Below are positions 1 through 9,385 of a DNA stretch of 64,000 nucleotides, in pieces. The stretch's first letter is position 1. Each line of letters begins with the position of its first letter. Source of the stretch: VRUE01 sp036271315 (lineage in GTDB: Bacteria > Actinomycetota > Thermoleophilia > Solirubrobacterales > 70-9); assembly GCA_036271315.1 (NCBI GenBank), contig DATBAV010000019.1:1-64000 (forward strand), in the 5' to 3' direction. Below the pieces are notes generated by a model. That model was not told the DNA's origin, made no database searches, and saw nothing but the letters and a program-made list of their open reading frames with translations. Position numbers and translations under genes: made by a program.

Positions 1-2
1 CC

Positions 3-1065
<1,063 letters not shown>

Positions 1066-1067
<2 letters not shown>

Positions 1068-1108
1068 GCATCACGTTTGACACGTATTACGACGCAAACG
1101 CGATGCTC
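1066..1108. terminator. Bidirectional terminator hairpin between acsA and the channel gene
   Basis: Two 14-nt arms (1066-1079 and 1095-1108) are inverted repeats with a single mismatch that would be a G-U pair, around a 15-nt loop. They overlap both convergent stop codons. There is no T-tract, so function as a terminator is inferred from position. Confidence 0.5.
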
Positions 1109-1911
1109 TAACTGCTGCGCTCGTCGACCAGGTGCTGGACGGCGACCTCGAGCGACTGCAGCTGTTCCTGCACGCTCTTCAGCTCGCGTAGGGCGAGTTC
1201 CTCGGCGCTGAGCTGCTCGGCCGCCAGCTCCCGCTCCACTTCGGCGATTTCGGGGCTGAGGAAGCGCTCCGCGAAGGCGCCGGTGAGCAGGGCGACGAAG
1301 CCGATGCCGATGACCAGGATTGCGGTCGAGACGATCTCGCCGCCGGTTGTGGTCGGGTAGATGTTGGAGCCGAGCGTGGTCATCGTCGTCACGGCCCAGT
1401 AGATCCCGTCCCAGTCGGTGAGGTGCTGGCTGTGTTTCTCGAAGGCGACGAAGAGGGCGCCGCCGCCGACCACGGTCAGCAGGGCGAGAAACATCGCGTA
1501 GTGCAGCCCCTCCAGCGAGAAGACCTCGCGCGAGAGCTGGGCCAGGCGCATCAGGCGGACCAGCCGCAGGAGACGGAGCACACGCAGCCCCTGCAGCCCG
1601 GCGGGCAGCAGGGGCGGGGTGAAGATGACGATGAAGGGGTCGAGCGGGTGGTGGCGGAGCCAGAGCCGGCGGTTGGGGACGACGGCGAGCATCACCACTA
1701 GCTCGACCAGGAAGGCGACCCAGGTGACCCAGTTGAGGATGCGGGCGACGTCCTCCAGCGCGCCGCCAGGGTGTGACTCGCTGATCGCCACCATCGGCAG
1801 GGTCAGCGCCGCGGCGATTAGCATCGGCGTGTTCAGCGCTTCCGCCACCCGCGTGCTGCGCGCGTCCATTCCCGGTCCGTAGCTGACGATTTTCTGCGTC
1901 GCCTCTGCCAT
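1108..1911 (-). CDS. Voltage-gated-like ion channel subunit with atypical selectivity filter
   Basis: The product is an integral membrane protein of about 267 residues with the six-segment voltage-gated cation channel layout. An arginine-rich S4-like helix (GLRVLRLLRLVRLMRLAQL, about residues 111-129 counted from the upstream TTG at 1920) is followed by S5, a pore helix and S6, then a charged C-terminal coiled coil. The pore reads TTLGSNIYP at about residues 181-189, where potassium channels have TVGYGD. The tyrosine-glycine-aspartate triplet is therefore absent and potassium selectivity cannot be assumed. ATG at 1911 is preferred; TTG at 1920 is in frame. The gene is transcribed alone, convergent with acsA. 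Confidence 0.8.
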   Translation of the reverse strand: MAEATQKIVSYGPGMDARSTRVAEALNTPMLIAAALTLPMVAISESHPGGALEDVARILNWVTWVAFLVELVVMLAVVPNRRLWLRHHPLDPFIVIFTPPLLPAGLQGLRVLRLLRLVRLMRLAQLSREVFSLEGLHYAMFLALLTVVGGGALFVAFEKHSQHLTDWDGIYWAVTTMTTLGSNIYPTTTGGEIVSTAILVIGIGFVALLTGAFAERFLSPEIAEVERELAAEQLSAEELALRELKSVQEQLQSLEVAVQHLVDERSS

Positions 1912-2056
1912 CCGCGTCAAACTTCGACGCGGAGCTCTCTGTGCCTACCTCACACGCCCGGTGGCCCCCCGCCGCAACATTCCGCGACCGGTTGGTTTTG
2001 AGACCCCCGAATGCCCGCGCCAGCCGCAAGGGCTTCGGGCACCAATACAAGGAGGC

Positions 2057-3085
2057 ATGATGATTAGGCAGGGGATGTTGGGGCGACTGGGCTTCATCGC
2101 CGTCGTCGCGAGTATCGGGGCGCTGCTGGTGGCAACAGGTGCGCAGGCGTCGACGGTCACGGTTGGCAGCGTGCTGCCGCCGGCACCTACGCAGACCGAA
2201 TTCAAAGCGGTGGAGACCTTCTTCAACACGGCGCTGCCGGAGAAAGGCGCCAACCTGACCTCGCCGGTGAGCGGCGCGATCGTGCGCTGGCGGATGCAGG
2301 ATGCCGAAGGCGGCCCCTTCTATCTTCGGGTGCTGCGTCCCAATGGCTCCGGCGGTTACATGGCCGCAGGCACCAGCAACCCGGTGACTCCCTCTGGCGG
2401 CGGGCTGCAGACCTTCACCGCCAACCTGCCGGTCCAGGCGGGTGACCTGATCGGGGTCGATCCGACCAACGCCACCGACAAAATCGGCGTTGCCGACGTT
2501 TCCGGCGCTGGCTACGGCTTCATCTTTCCGCCGCCCTTTGACGGCGCCACCGTTGCCCCGAGCGGCACGGTAGGTGGTAAAGAGGTCGAGCTCAGTGCCG
2601 AAGTCCAGCCGACGCCCGTAATCACCTCGGTCGCTCCGGACTTCGGCCCGGTTGCCGGTGGTACGACGGTGACGATCACCGGCACTGACCTTGCCTCTAC
2701 GAGCGCGGTCAAATTCGGCACGGTCCCGGCTGCCAGCTTCAAAGCCGAATCGGAAACCAAGATCACCGCGGTAGCGCCGCCCAGTGTCAAAGTCGTCGGA
2801 GTTGATGTGACGGCGACGACGATCGCCGGCACCAGTGCCACGACGAAGGCCGATCGCTTCTTCTACGAAGGCTGCGTCGTCCCCAAGCTGAAGGGCAAGA
2901 AGCTCAAAGACGCCAAGCGGATTCTGGGTCGGGCCGATTGCAAGGTCGGCAAGGTCACCCGCCTCGCGGGCAAGCCGAGCAAGGCGGGCAAGGTGCTGAA
3001 GCAGGGCACCAAGCCGGGCAAGGTGCTGGCCTCGCATTCCAAGGTGAACCTGACGGTCGGCAAGAAGACCGCGACCGCCAAGTAG
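2057..3085 (+). CDS. Secreted protein with IPT/TIG and PASTA domains
   Basis: The product has about 342 residues. The start is ATG at 2057 or 2060, just after AAGGAGG; the second ATG has the better spacing. A hydrophobic signal sequence with an ATGAQAS-type cleavage region is followed by a region of unknown fold. An IPT/TIG immunoglobulin-like domain follows, beginning at PVITSVAPDFGPVAGGT. The C-terminus is a lysine-rich PASTA-like repeat (GCVVPKLKGKKLKDAKRIL). IPT and PASTA domains are extracellular ligand or cell-wall binding modules, so a surface or wall-associated role is likely. No catalytic domain is visible. Its neighbours do not suggest a pathway. Confidence 0.75.
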   Translation: MMIRQGMLGRLGFIAVVASIGALLVATGAQASTVTVGSVLPPAPTQTEFKAVETFFNTALPEKGANLTSPVSGAIVRWRMQDAEGGPFYLRVLRPNGSGGYMAAGTSNPVTPSGGGLQTFTANLPVQAGDLIGVDPTNATDKIGVADVSGAGYGFIFPPPFDGATVAPSGTVGGKEVELSAEVQPTPVITSVAPDFGPVAGGTTVTITGTDLASTSAVKFGTVPAASFKAESETKITAVAPPSVKVVGVDVTATTIAGTSATTKADRFFYEGCVVPKLKGKKLKDAKRILGRADCKVGKVTRLAGKPSKAGKVLKQGTKPGKVLASHSKVNLTVGKKTATAK

Positions 3086-3096
3086 GACCGCCGCAC

Positions 3097-3135
3097 AGAC
3101 CGGTCGCCTCCCGCAGCGCGGTGGGCGGCCGGTCT
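3097..3135 (+). terminator. Hairpin between IPT/PASTA gene and ahcY
   Basis: Arms AGACCGG and CCGGTCT (3097-3103 and 3129-3135) enclose a further CGCC/GGCG helix. It may terminate the upstream gene or form part of the ahcY leader. No T-tract follows. Confidence 0.4.
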
Positions 3136-3180
3136 CGTACCATGGCTCGGGCAACCAACCAATCAGGAGACGCCCAGCCG

Positions 3181-4599
<1,419 letters not shown>

Positions 4600-4615
4600 G
4601 GGCGGAGGGTCCAAG

Positions 4616-5095
4616 GTGCCGAACGTCTTCAAACCGACGTTCGAGGAGGGCGAGCGGCCCGAGGGGTTTCGCTCGCGGCGGGCCCGGATCGGCTACGAAC
4701 TCGGCACCGAGCTGATCGGCTGCAGCCTCTGGGAGCTGCCGCCGGGTGAGGCCGCCTACCCGTACCACTTCCACTACGCAGACGAGGAGCTGGTGATCGT
4801 GCTCACGGGTCACCCGACGCTACGAACCCCAGAGGGCGCCCGGGAGCTCGAGGAGGGTGAGGCGCTCCGCTTCCCCCTCGGCGAGGAGGGGGCGCACCAG
4901 ATCATTAACCGCAGCGAGGAGCCGGTAACCCTGTTGGCGGTCTCCAGCCACGGTCGCCCCGACGTGGTCGTCTATCCCGACTCGGACAAGATCGGCGTCG
5001 GCGAGCGACTCCCACATGGCGGCGGCCTGCGCGCCTTCTTCAAGCGCGGCGATGGGGTCGGCTACTTCGACGGCGAGAGCCTCGATGAGGCCTAG
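4616..5095 (+). CDS. Cupin-domain protein
   Basis: The 159-residue soluble protein has a single cupin barrel. GTG at 4616 follows a GGCGGAGGG ribosome-binding site. The first cupin motif reads PYHFHYADEELVIVLTG (about residues 48-64), with HFH plus glutamate as metal ligands. The second includes HQIINRSEEPVTLLAV, with its single histidine. Such proteins range from isomerases to sugar- or metal-binding proteins, and the substrate cannot be read from the sequence. The 16-bp gap after ahcY suggests cotranscription, but a link to the methionine cycle is only inference. Confidence 0.75.
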   Translation: MPNVFKPTFEEGERPEGFRSRRARIGYELGTELIGCSLWELPPGEAAYPYHFHYADEELVIVLTGHPTLRTPEGARELEEGEALRFPLGEEGAHQIINRSEEPVTLLAVSSHGRPDVVVYPDSDKIGVGERLPHGGGLRAFFKRGDGVGYFDGESLDEA

Positions 5096-5100
5096 GCCTT

Positions 5101-5129
5101 AGAAACGACAAGACCCGCCGGAGCGGGTC
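5101..5129 (-). terminator. Intrinsic terminator of RNA copy 1
   Basis: On the minus strand GACCCGC and GCGGGTC (7 bp, loop TCCG) are followed by TTGTCGTTTCT. The hairpin and its flanks are identical in copy 2. Confidence 0.65.
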
Positions 5130-5136
5130 GAGTCTG
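5101..5136. repeat. 36-bp direct repeat, copy 1
   Basis: These 36 bases are identical to 9088-9123 and contain the terminator of each RNA element. Together the two copies bracket the DUF1800-DUF1501-cupredoxin operon. Confidence 0.85.
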
Positions 5137-5233
5137 GTCGTTGTGCGGGAACCGCCCCGCAGGTACCTCCACGCGGATGACACCCGTTGGGTGGAGGCTA
5201 CCACCGACTCGACCCGCTCCATTGGTCTATCTG

Positions 5234-5320
5234 CGGAGGGCCGGACTCGAACCGGATCCGATGGTCAATCGGACACAACGGGTGTCATCCGTGTGGGGTC
5301 ACCCGACCCCATCACCCTCC
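5234..5320 (-). tRNA. tRNA-like domain of copy 1 (anticodon loop reads GAC; long variable arm; probably not a normal tRNA)
   Basis: GGAGGG pairs with CCCTCC as acceptor and the discriminator is G. The D-arm can form GGGGTC/GACCCC around GGGT. The anticodon arm has four pairs with loop ATGACAC. A long variable arm forms TCCGA/TCGGA, and the T-arm CCGG-TTCGAGT-CCGG has only four pairs. No CCA is encoded. It lacks two bases that copy 2 has before the 3' acceptor strand, so the acceptor/T branch is short. Long variable arm and G73 resemble serine or selenocysteine tRNA, whereas GAC is a valine anticodon. Confidence 0.4.
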
Positions 5321-5328
5321 TGTCGGCG

Positions 5329-5334
5329 ATGCTA
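5329..5334 (-). promoter_or_regulatory. -10-like box of RNA copy 1
   Basis: TAGCAT on the minus strand lies 8 nt upstream of the tRNA-like 5' end, inside a stretch (TTTTCGCC-N-CTAGC) conserved upstream of copy 2. No clear -35 is visible. Confidence 0.45.
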
Positions 5335-5416
5335 GCGGCGAAAATTCGGCTTCCAGAGGTTGTGACGAACTTGGCACGGCCGCATGACCGTTCCTTAACG
5401 GCGGACGCCAATTTCA

Positions 5417-6007
5417 CTAGCCGCTGGTGACCACGAGGGTCGCCTGCATGCCTTTGGCCTCATGTTTGTAGAGGCTGCAGTAGAGGCGGTAGGTGCCGGG
5501 GGAGAGGGTGAAGTGGGCGCTTGCCTGGGTGACGGAGGGGGTTGAGGGGATTTCCAGATCCGGGTCTGCCGTGCCCTCGTGTTCGAGCACCAGGTTGTGG
5601 GGGTCTTCGCCCTGGTTGTTGAGCTCGACGATCACTTCGCCGGCGCTGACTTCGGGGCGGGAGAGCGTGTAGCTGTACTCGACCGCTTTGACACCGAGGT
5701 GGCCGACTTCCGGTTCCGGTTCTTCGCTGGGAGGAGTCGCGGGCGTCGGCGTCGTCGGCAATGCGGGCTGAGGTTGGAGCAGGCTCGGTTGGGCTTCGCA
5801 GGTCCACCAGTGCTTGACCCGCTTGACGCGGCGCGGTTGGCCGTGGCGCCGCAGGTGCTTGATCACGGTCTTGGAGTGACGCTGCCAGGTGCACCCTGGC
5901 GTCGCGGCGGGCGGCGCCGCGGTAGCGGCGGTGGGGCTGAGCGTCAGCGCCGCGGCGACGGCGGTTGCCAACAGGAGCAGGACCGTGCGTGGCGCCGAGC
6001 CCCTCAC
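5417..6007 (-). CDS. Secreted cupredoxin-like copper protein
   Basis: The 196-residue exported protein begins at a GTG that overlaps the stop codon of the DUF1501 gene (GTGA), implying translational coupling. A hydrophobic signal (TVLLLLATAVAAALTLS) is followed by a proline-rich linker and a C-terminal cupredoxin domain. The type I copper ligands are visible in order: His in DPHNLV, Cys in YRLYCSLY, His in YKHEAKGM, and the terminal Met. It probably carries electrons or copper outside the membrane. It is the last gene of an operon with two Tat/secretion-associated DUF genes, so it may be a partner or cargo of that system. Confidence 0.8.
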   Translation of the reverse strand: MRGSAPRTVLLLLATAVAAALTLSPTAATAAPPAATPGCTWQRHSKTVIKHLRRHGQPRRVKRVKHWWTCEAQPSLLQPQPALPTTPTPATPPSEEPEPEVGHLGVKAVEYSYTLSRPEVSAGEVIVELNNQGEDPHNLVLEHEGTADPDLEIPSTPSVTQASAHFTLSPGTYRLYCSLYKHEAKGMQATLVVTSG

Positions 6008-7353
6008 GCCTTCACCAGGACCGGTCGGTCGAAGGACGAGGCGCCGGGGATGACCGATGCTGCGTCGTGCCCCAGCCATTCCTCCAGCAGCGAGCAGTAC
6101 ATCGCGCGGAAATCGCTGGTCACGCGGACGTTGTCGTTCTGGTCGAGCTGGGACAGACCGGGGAACTCGCCAACCATCTCGCCCTTGGCTTTGGAGCCGA
6201 CGACGAAAGCGCAGCCGGCGGCCCCGTGGTCGGTGCCGAGCGAGGCGTTCTCCTCGGGCCGGCGGCCGAACTCGCTCCAGAGCTTGATCAGGACCCGGTC
6301 GGCGAGGCCGCGTTTTTCGAGGTCGCGCTGGAAGGCGAGGATTCCCTCGCAGGTCTCTTTCAGCCCGCGCGAGAGGTCTTCGGCCTCGTCGGCGTGGGTG
6401 TCGTAGCCGCCCGAGGCGCGGACCGTCACCACCCGCATCGGCAGGCCAGCGGCGATGAAGGCCGCGAGGCCGGCGAGCTTGTGGGAGAAGCCCGTTTCGG
6501 GATAGGAGACCGGGCTGGTGAAGCTGCCGATCCCGCCGAGGTCGGTGCGCAGCTTGTCGGTCTGGGCGGTTGCGCGGCGCACCTGCGCCAGGGCCGGCGA
6601 GTCCGAGGGCAGCGAGCCGAAGCGGGCGAAGCTCTTGTACATCTCATCGGAGACCGGCTGGCTGACCGGCGAGAAGAGGTCGTAGCCGTCGACGCTGTCG
6701 ATCGCCGCCACCGGCAGGTTGGCGGTGGCGATCATCGGCGAGAGCGAGCCGTCCATCGAGAGGCCCTGCAGCGGGTTGTCTTCCTCGCCGACCTGGTCGA
6801 TGTAGCGGCCCAGCCAACCAGTGTGGAAGCCGACGTCGAGCTCGCCGATCTCGTAGTAGTGGCGCGAGGTGAAGTGCGACTGGTCGGGGTGTTCGTAGCC
6901 GATTGCCGGAAAGGCGCTGACCTTGCCCTCTTCGTGCAGGGTCGCCAGGCCGGCGGCGGAAGGGTGCCAGCGCAGCGTCGGGTCCTCGGCGAATTCGGCC
7001 CCCGCATCGGGGGCGAGCGCCAGGTTCGGGCGCAGCTGCGAGTAGCGGGGGTCGCCGGTCGGTGCGAGCACGCTGAGCGCATCGATGCCGCCGTCGAAGA
7101 AGACCGAGACGAGGATCTTGTCGGTCGTTGCCGCTTGGGCAATTCCCTCCTCGAAGGCGGCCAGCGGGATCTTCGAGGCACCGTAGACGGCGAGCGCCAG
7201 GCCGGCGCTCCAGGAGAGGAAGCTGCGCCGCGAAAGCCCGGTGCCGGCTGGCTCCGGCATCCCCGCCTCGATCGCCGGCAGGCCGCGGCCGGCTTCGGCA
7301 GCGGCGCTGCGCAGCAGCTGGGAGCGGGTGTAGTCGTTGCAGCAGTTGCCCAT
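6004..7353 (-). CDS. DUF1501 family Tat-exported protein
   Basis: The 449-residue protein belongs to the DUF1501 family, distantly related to sulfatase/alkaline phosphatase folds, with no established reaction. A twin-arginine motif SRRSFLSWSAG appears unusually far in, at about residues 41-51, after a CNDYTRSQLL leader typical of the family. The body shows FFDGGIDALSVLAP, the HTGWLGRYID region and a C-terminal WSEFGRRPEEN...GTDHGAAG stretch with the conserved Asp-His. It lies 14 bp after a DUF1800 gene, the usual pairing across bacteria, and overlaps the cupredoxin gene. The operon probably acts at the cell surface. Confidence 0.88.
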   Translation of the reverse strand: MGNCCNDYTRSQLLRSAAAEAGRGLPAIEAGMPEPAGTGLSRRSFLSWSAGLALAVYGASKIPLAAFEEGIAQAATTDKILVSVFFDGGIDALSVLAPTGDPRYSQLRPNLALAPDAGAEFAEDPTLRWHPSAAGLATLHEEGKVSAFPAIGYEHPDQSHFTSRHYYEIGELDVGFHTGWLGRYIDQVGEEDNPLQGLSMDGSLSPMIATANLPVAAIDSVDGYDLFSPVSQPVSDEMYKSFARFGSLPSDSPALAQVRRATAQTDKLRTDLGGIGSFTSPVSYPETGFSHKLAGLAAFIAAGLPMRVVTVRASGGYDTHADEAEDLSRGLKETCEGILAFQRDLEKRGLADRVLIKLWSEFGRRPEENASLGTDHGAAGCAFVVGSKAKGEMVGEFPGLSQLDQNDNVRVTSDFRAMYCSLLEEWLGHDAASVIPGASSFDRPVLVKA

Positions 7354-7367
7354 CGCTCAGCGCGCCC

Positions 7368-8951
7368 TCATTGCATGATCAGGTCGGGGCTGACGCCGAT
7401 CAGCTGCAGCAGGGCGTTCTGGCGCATCGCCCGGTAGGGCCCCTGCTGCCAGTCGGCGATCGCGAGTTTTTCGCTGCGCCGGGCGAAGTCGAGCAGCTCG
7501 GCCCGGTGTTCTTCGCGCAGCGCCGGCGATCCCCAGGAGGCAATTGCTCGGCCCAGTGCTTCCTCGGCGCTCTCGGTGGCGCTGTATTCGCTGTTCCAGG
7601 CGTCGACCGAGATGTTGTCGAGCACGTAGTCGGCGAGATTCCAGCGCGCCCGCATGCGCGAGGTGTCGAGCCAGCGGGTGTCGTCCCAGCCGGAGACGTT
7701 GGGCGGCCAGAAGAGCTGCTGGCCCGCTTCCTCGCAGAGCCAGACCCAGGCGTAGGTGTCGATGTAGCGGCCGGTCGCGCGCAGCATCGAGGCCAGCTGC
7801 ACGACCGGGGGCTTCACCATCGGCGGCCCTTCGTAGAGGTCGGGGCCGAGCAGGATCGCCTCCAGCACCGGCCGGATCGCCCAGCCGGAGCCCTGGTAGG
7901 TCCCGATCAGGCCGTCCCTGACGCTGGCCGAGGGCGGCTGCGGGACGAAGTAGCTCCAGAGCTTTTCGACGAAGAAGGAGGGGTGCAGGGGGTTCTCGAC
8001 GCAGAGCCGGCAGGCGTCTTCCCAGCTCCAGTTGCCGCTCTGACCAAAGACGGTCTTGCTGCCGTAGTCGTGGCGTTTGGGGTCGAAGTGGAAATTGTGG
8101 GCGCCGAGCTCGTTCGACCATTCGTAGTCCCAGCCGGTCAGCGCCCGCGCCTGTTCGCGGATGTCGTCCTCCGTGTAGGCGCCGCGGTCGGCGCCGAGCG
8201 AGAACAGCTCCATCATCTCGCGACCGTAGTTCTCGTTCGGCGCCTGCTTGGTGTTTTCGGCTCCGTTCAGCCACTGCAGCATCGCCGGGTCGACGGTGAC
8301 CGCCTTGAAGAGGTCGAGGAAGGAGCCGAAGCAGGCCGAGCGGAAGAGGTTTGACTGGTCGATCATCTGCTGCTGACGGGAGACGCTGGCGTTCGAGGTG
8401 GCGAACCAGTCATGGAAGACCAGTGCCATGCGCTCGACCAGGGGCTGGTCCGAGCGCACCATGCGGTCGAGGAACCAGAGGTGGTCGTGGCCGTAGGAGT
8501 CAGCAGGGGCGATCGGGTGGTTGTCGTCTTCGACCGGGGCCGGGCCGTGCAATGTCGCTGCGCCGCTGGGCCGAGTCAGCGACTGGACCGCGCCGACTAG
8601 GCCGAGGTTGGCCAGCTGCTCCGCCTGACCTGGCAGCGGGCCGAAGCCCGCGCGTTCCAGCAACCGCTTCGCCTGGGCGGGGCCAAACGGCCCTTGGTAG
8701 GCCCCGGCGGGACGGGGGTCTCGGTCAATCGCGACGGCCGGCGCGCAGCGGTCGGCGGGCCTGGGGCCGGGACCACGGTGATGGTTGCGGCGGGGCTTGT
8801 GCTTATGACGGACGACGTAGGCCTGCGCCCTCCAGCCGCACTCACCGTCGGGCACCCAGCGGTAGTGCTTGTCCTTCCAGACGTGCTTATGCCGGTGGCG
8901 GCGGTGCCGCTTCGGTGTCGAAGCGCTCGGTGTCGCCGTCGGGATTGCCAT
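7368..8951 (-). CDS. DUF1800 family protein
   Basis: The 527-residue protein is recognisable by NENYGREMMELFSLG (about residue 247) and the RQQQMIDQSNLFR and PPNVSGWDD segments of the DUF1800 family. The family function is unknown; genes are nearly always paired with DUF1501, as here. The N-terminus (about residues 10-60) is rich in His, Lys and Arg (RHRRHRHKHVWKDKH), which could bind metal or wall polymers, and no clear signal peptide is seen. ATG at 8951 is the first plausible start but lacks a good ribosome-binding site. It is the first gene of the operon and lies downstream of the terminator of RNA copy 2. Confidence 0.88.
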   Translation of the reverse strand: MAIPTATPSASTPKRHRRHRHKHVWKDKHYRWVPDGECGWRAQAYVVRHKHKPRRNHHRGPGPRPADRCAPAVAIDRDPRPAGAYQGPFGPAQAKRLLERAGFGPLPGQAEQLANLGLVGAVQSLTRPSGAATLHGPAPVEDDNHPIAPADSYGHDHLWFLDRMVRSDQPLVERMALVFHDWFATSNASVSRQQQMIDQSNLFRSACFGSFLDLFKAVTVDPAMLQWLNGAENTKQAPNENYGREMMELFSLGADRGAYTEDDIREQARALTGWDYEWSNELGAHNFHFDPKRHDYGSKTVFGQSGNWSWEDACRLCVENPLHPSFFVEKLWSYFVPQPPSASVRDGLIGTYQGSGWAIRPVLEAILLGPDLYEGPPMVKPPVVQLASMLRATGRYIDTYAWVWLCEEAGQQLFWPPNVSGWDDTRWLDTSRMRARWNLADYVLDNISVDAWNSEYSATESAEEALGRAIASWGSPALREEHRAELLDFARRSEKLAIADWQQGPYRAMRQNALLQLIGVSPDLIMQ

Positions 8952-9087
8952 GCCGGAGATGGGCCGCCTGCGGCCTCACAAACTCGTCGGCGCTCCTCAT
9001 TAAGGCTTGAAAGAAGTTGACGGGTCTGGACGTAAGGCCTACCAGCTGCTGGTTCTCCACGGTCCAGCCCGTTCCTGTTTGAACCCC

Positions 9088-9116
9088 AGAAACGACAAGA
9101 CCCGCCGGAGCGGGTC
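9088..9116 (-). terminator. Intrinsic terminator of RNA copy 2
   Basis: The same 7-bp GACCCGC/GCGGGTC hairpin as copy 1 is followed by TTGTCGTTTCT on the minus strand. It lies upstream of the DUF1800 start. Confidence 0.65.
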
Positions 9117-9123
9117 GAGTCTG
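9088..9123. repeat. 36-bp direct repeat, copy 2
   Basis: Identical to 5101-5136. Similarity between the two elements extends about 240 bp at lower identity. Confidence 0.85.
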
Positions 9124-9215
9124 ATGAAGCGGGGAACCACCCCGCACGCAATTGACACCTGCCGCGAGGCTAGCACGGCGATTGCGCAGACTCGAACGCT
9201 CCGACGGTCGATATG

Positions 9216-9305
9216 CGGAGGGCACCGGACTCGAACCGGATCCGGCGGTTAACCGGACAGCGCAAGTGTCAATTGCGTGGAGCACCCTGTCTCCTTCGAC
9301 CCTCC
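9216..9305 (-). tRNA. tRNA-like domain of copy 2 (anticodon loop reads GAC; long variable arm)
   Basis: Acceptor GGAGGGT/GCCCTCC has 7 pairs with one wobble, and the discriminator is G. Four bases (CGAA) precede the D-stem, instead of the usual two. The D-stem is GGAG/CTCC with GGG in the loop. The anticodon arm CGCAA-TTGACAC-TTGCG is perfect. The variable arm is TCCGG/CCGGA, and the T-arm CCGG-TTCGAGT-CCGG has four pairs. Compared with copy 1, the anticodon stem and one variable-arm pair (G-C to A-T) change in a compensatory way. No CCA is encoded. Confidence 0.45.
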
Positions 9306-9353
9306 TGCTGGCCAGGCTAGAGGCGAAAATCCACTCTGACGCGCGGTTTACTC

Positions 9354-9375
9354 AATTGACACAGTGAATTGACAC
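9354..9375. repeat. Two AATTGACAC direct repeats beside RNA copy 2
   Basis: AATTGACAC occurs at 9354-9362 and 9367-9375, 13 bp apart, just outside the copy 2 promoter. The nonamer equals the anticodon-loop region of copy 2. On the minus strand these read GTGTCAATT and could pair with it. Confidence 0.6.
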
Positions 9376-9385
9376 TTCCGCGCGA

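Larger units (their letters stand above)
5101..5320 (-). ncRNA. Candidate structured RNA, copy 1: tRNA-like domain, two hairpins and terminator
   Basis: Read on the minus strand, the element has five parts. First is a tRNA-like fold (5320-5234). Second is a segment (5220-5206) perfectly complementary to the upstream half of the terminator (5134-5120). Third is a hairpin (5196-5167) whose seven-base loop GTGTCAT is the exact complement of the tRNA-like anticodon loop ATGACAC. Fourth is a GCGGG...CCCGC hairpin (5160-5145) with GGTT in its loop. Last is an intrinsic terminator (5129-5101). A -10-like TAGCAT (5334-5329) sits 8 nt before the first base. Copy 2 at 9088-9305 keeps the same order with compensatory changes, which supports a real RNA. 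I do not recognise the family. Confidence 0.6.
9088..9305 (-). ncRNA. Candidate structured RNA, copy 2: tRNA-like domain, two hairpins and terminator
   Basis: This copy has the same order as the one at 5101-5320. The tRNA-like fold is 9305-9216. A segment (9202-9188) is nearly complementary to the terminator's 5' flank (9122-9107). A long hairpin (9169-9140) shows loop GTGTCAA, the exact complement of the anticodon loop TTGACAC. A hairpin GCGGGG-TGGTT-CCCCGC (9145-9129) competes with the base of the preceding one, and the terminator is 9116-9088. A -10-like TAGCCT (9319-9314) lies 8 nt upstream. It ends 137 bp before the DUF1800 gene, so it may be a leader of that operon or an independent transcript. 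Confidence 0.6.

Noticed and set aside
5234..5320. Ordinary tRNA-Val gene
   Set aside because: The anticodon loop reads GAC, but the long variable arm, 4-bp T-stem, short acceptor branch and absent CCA do not fit a normal valine tRNA.
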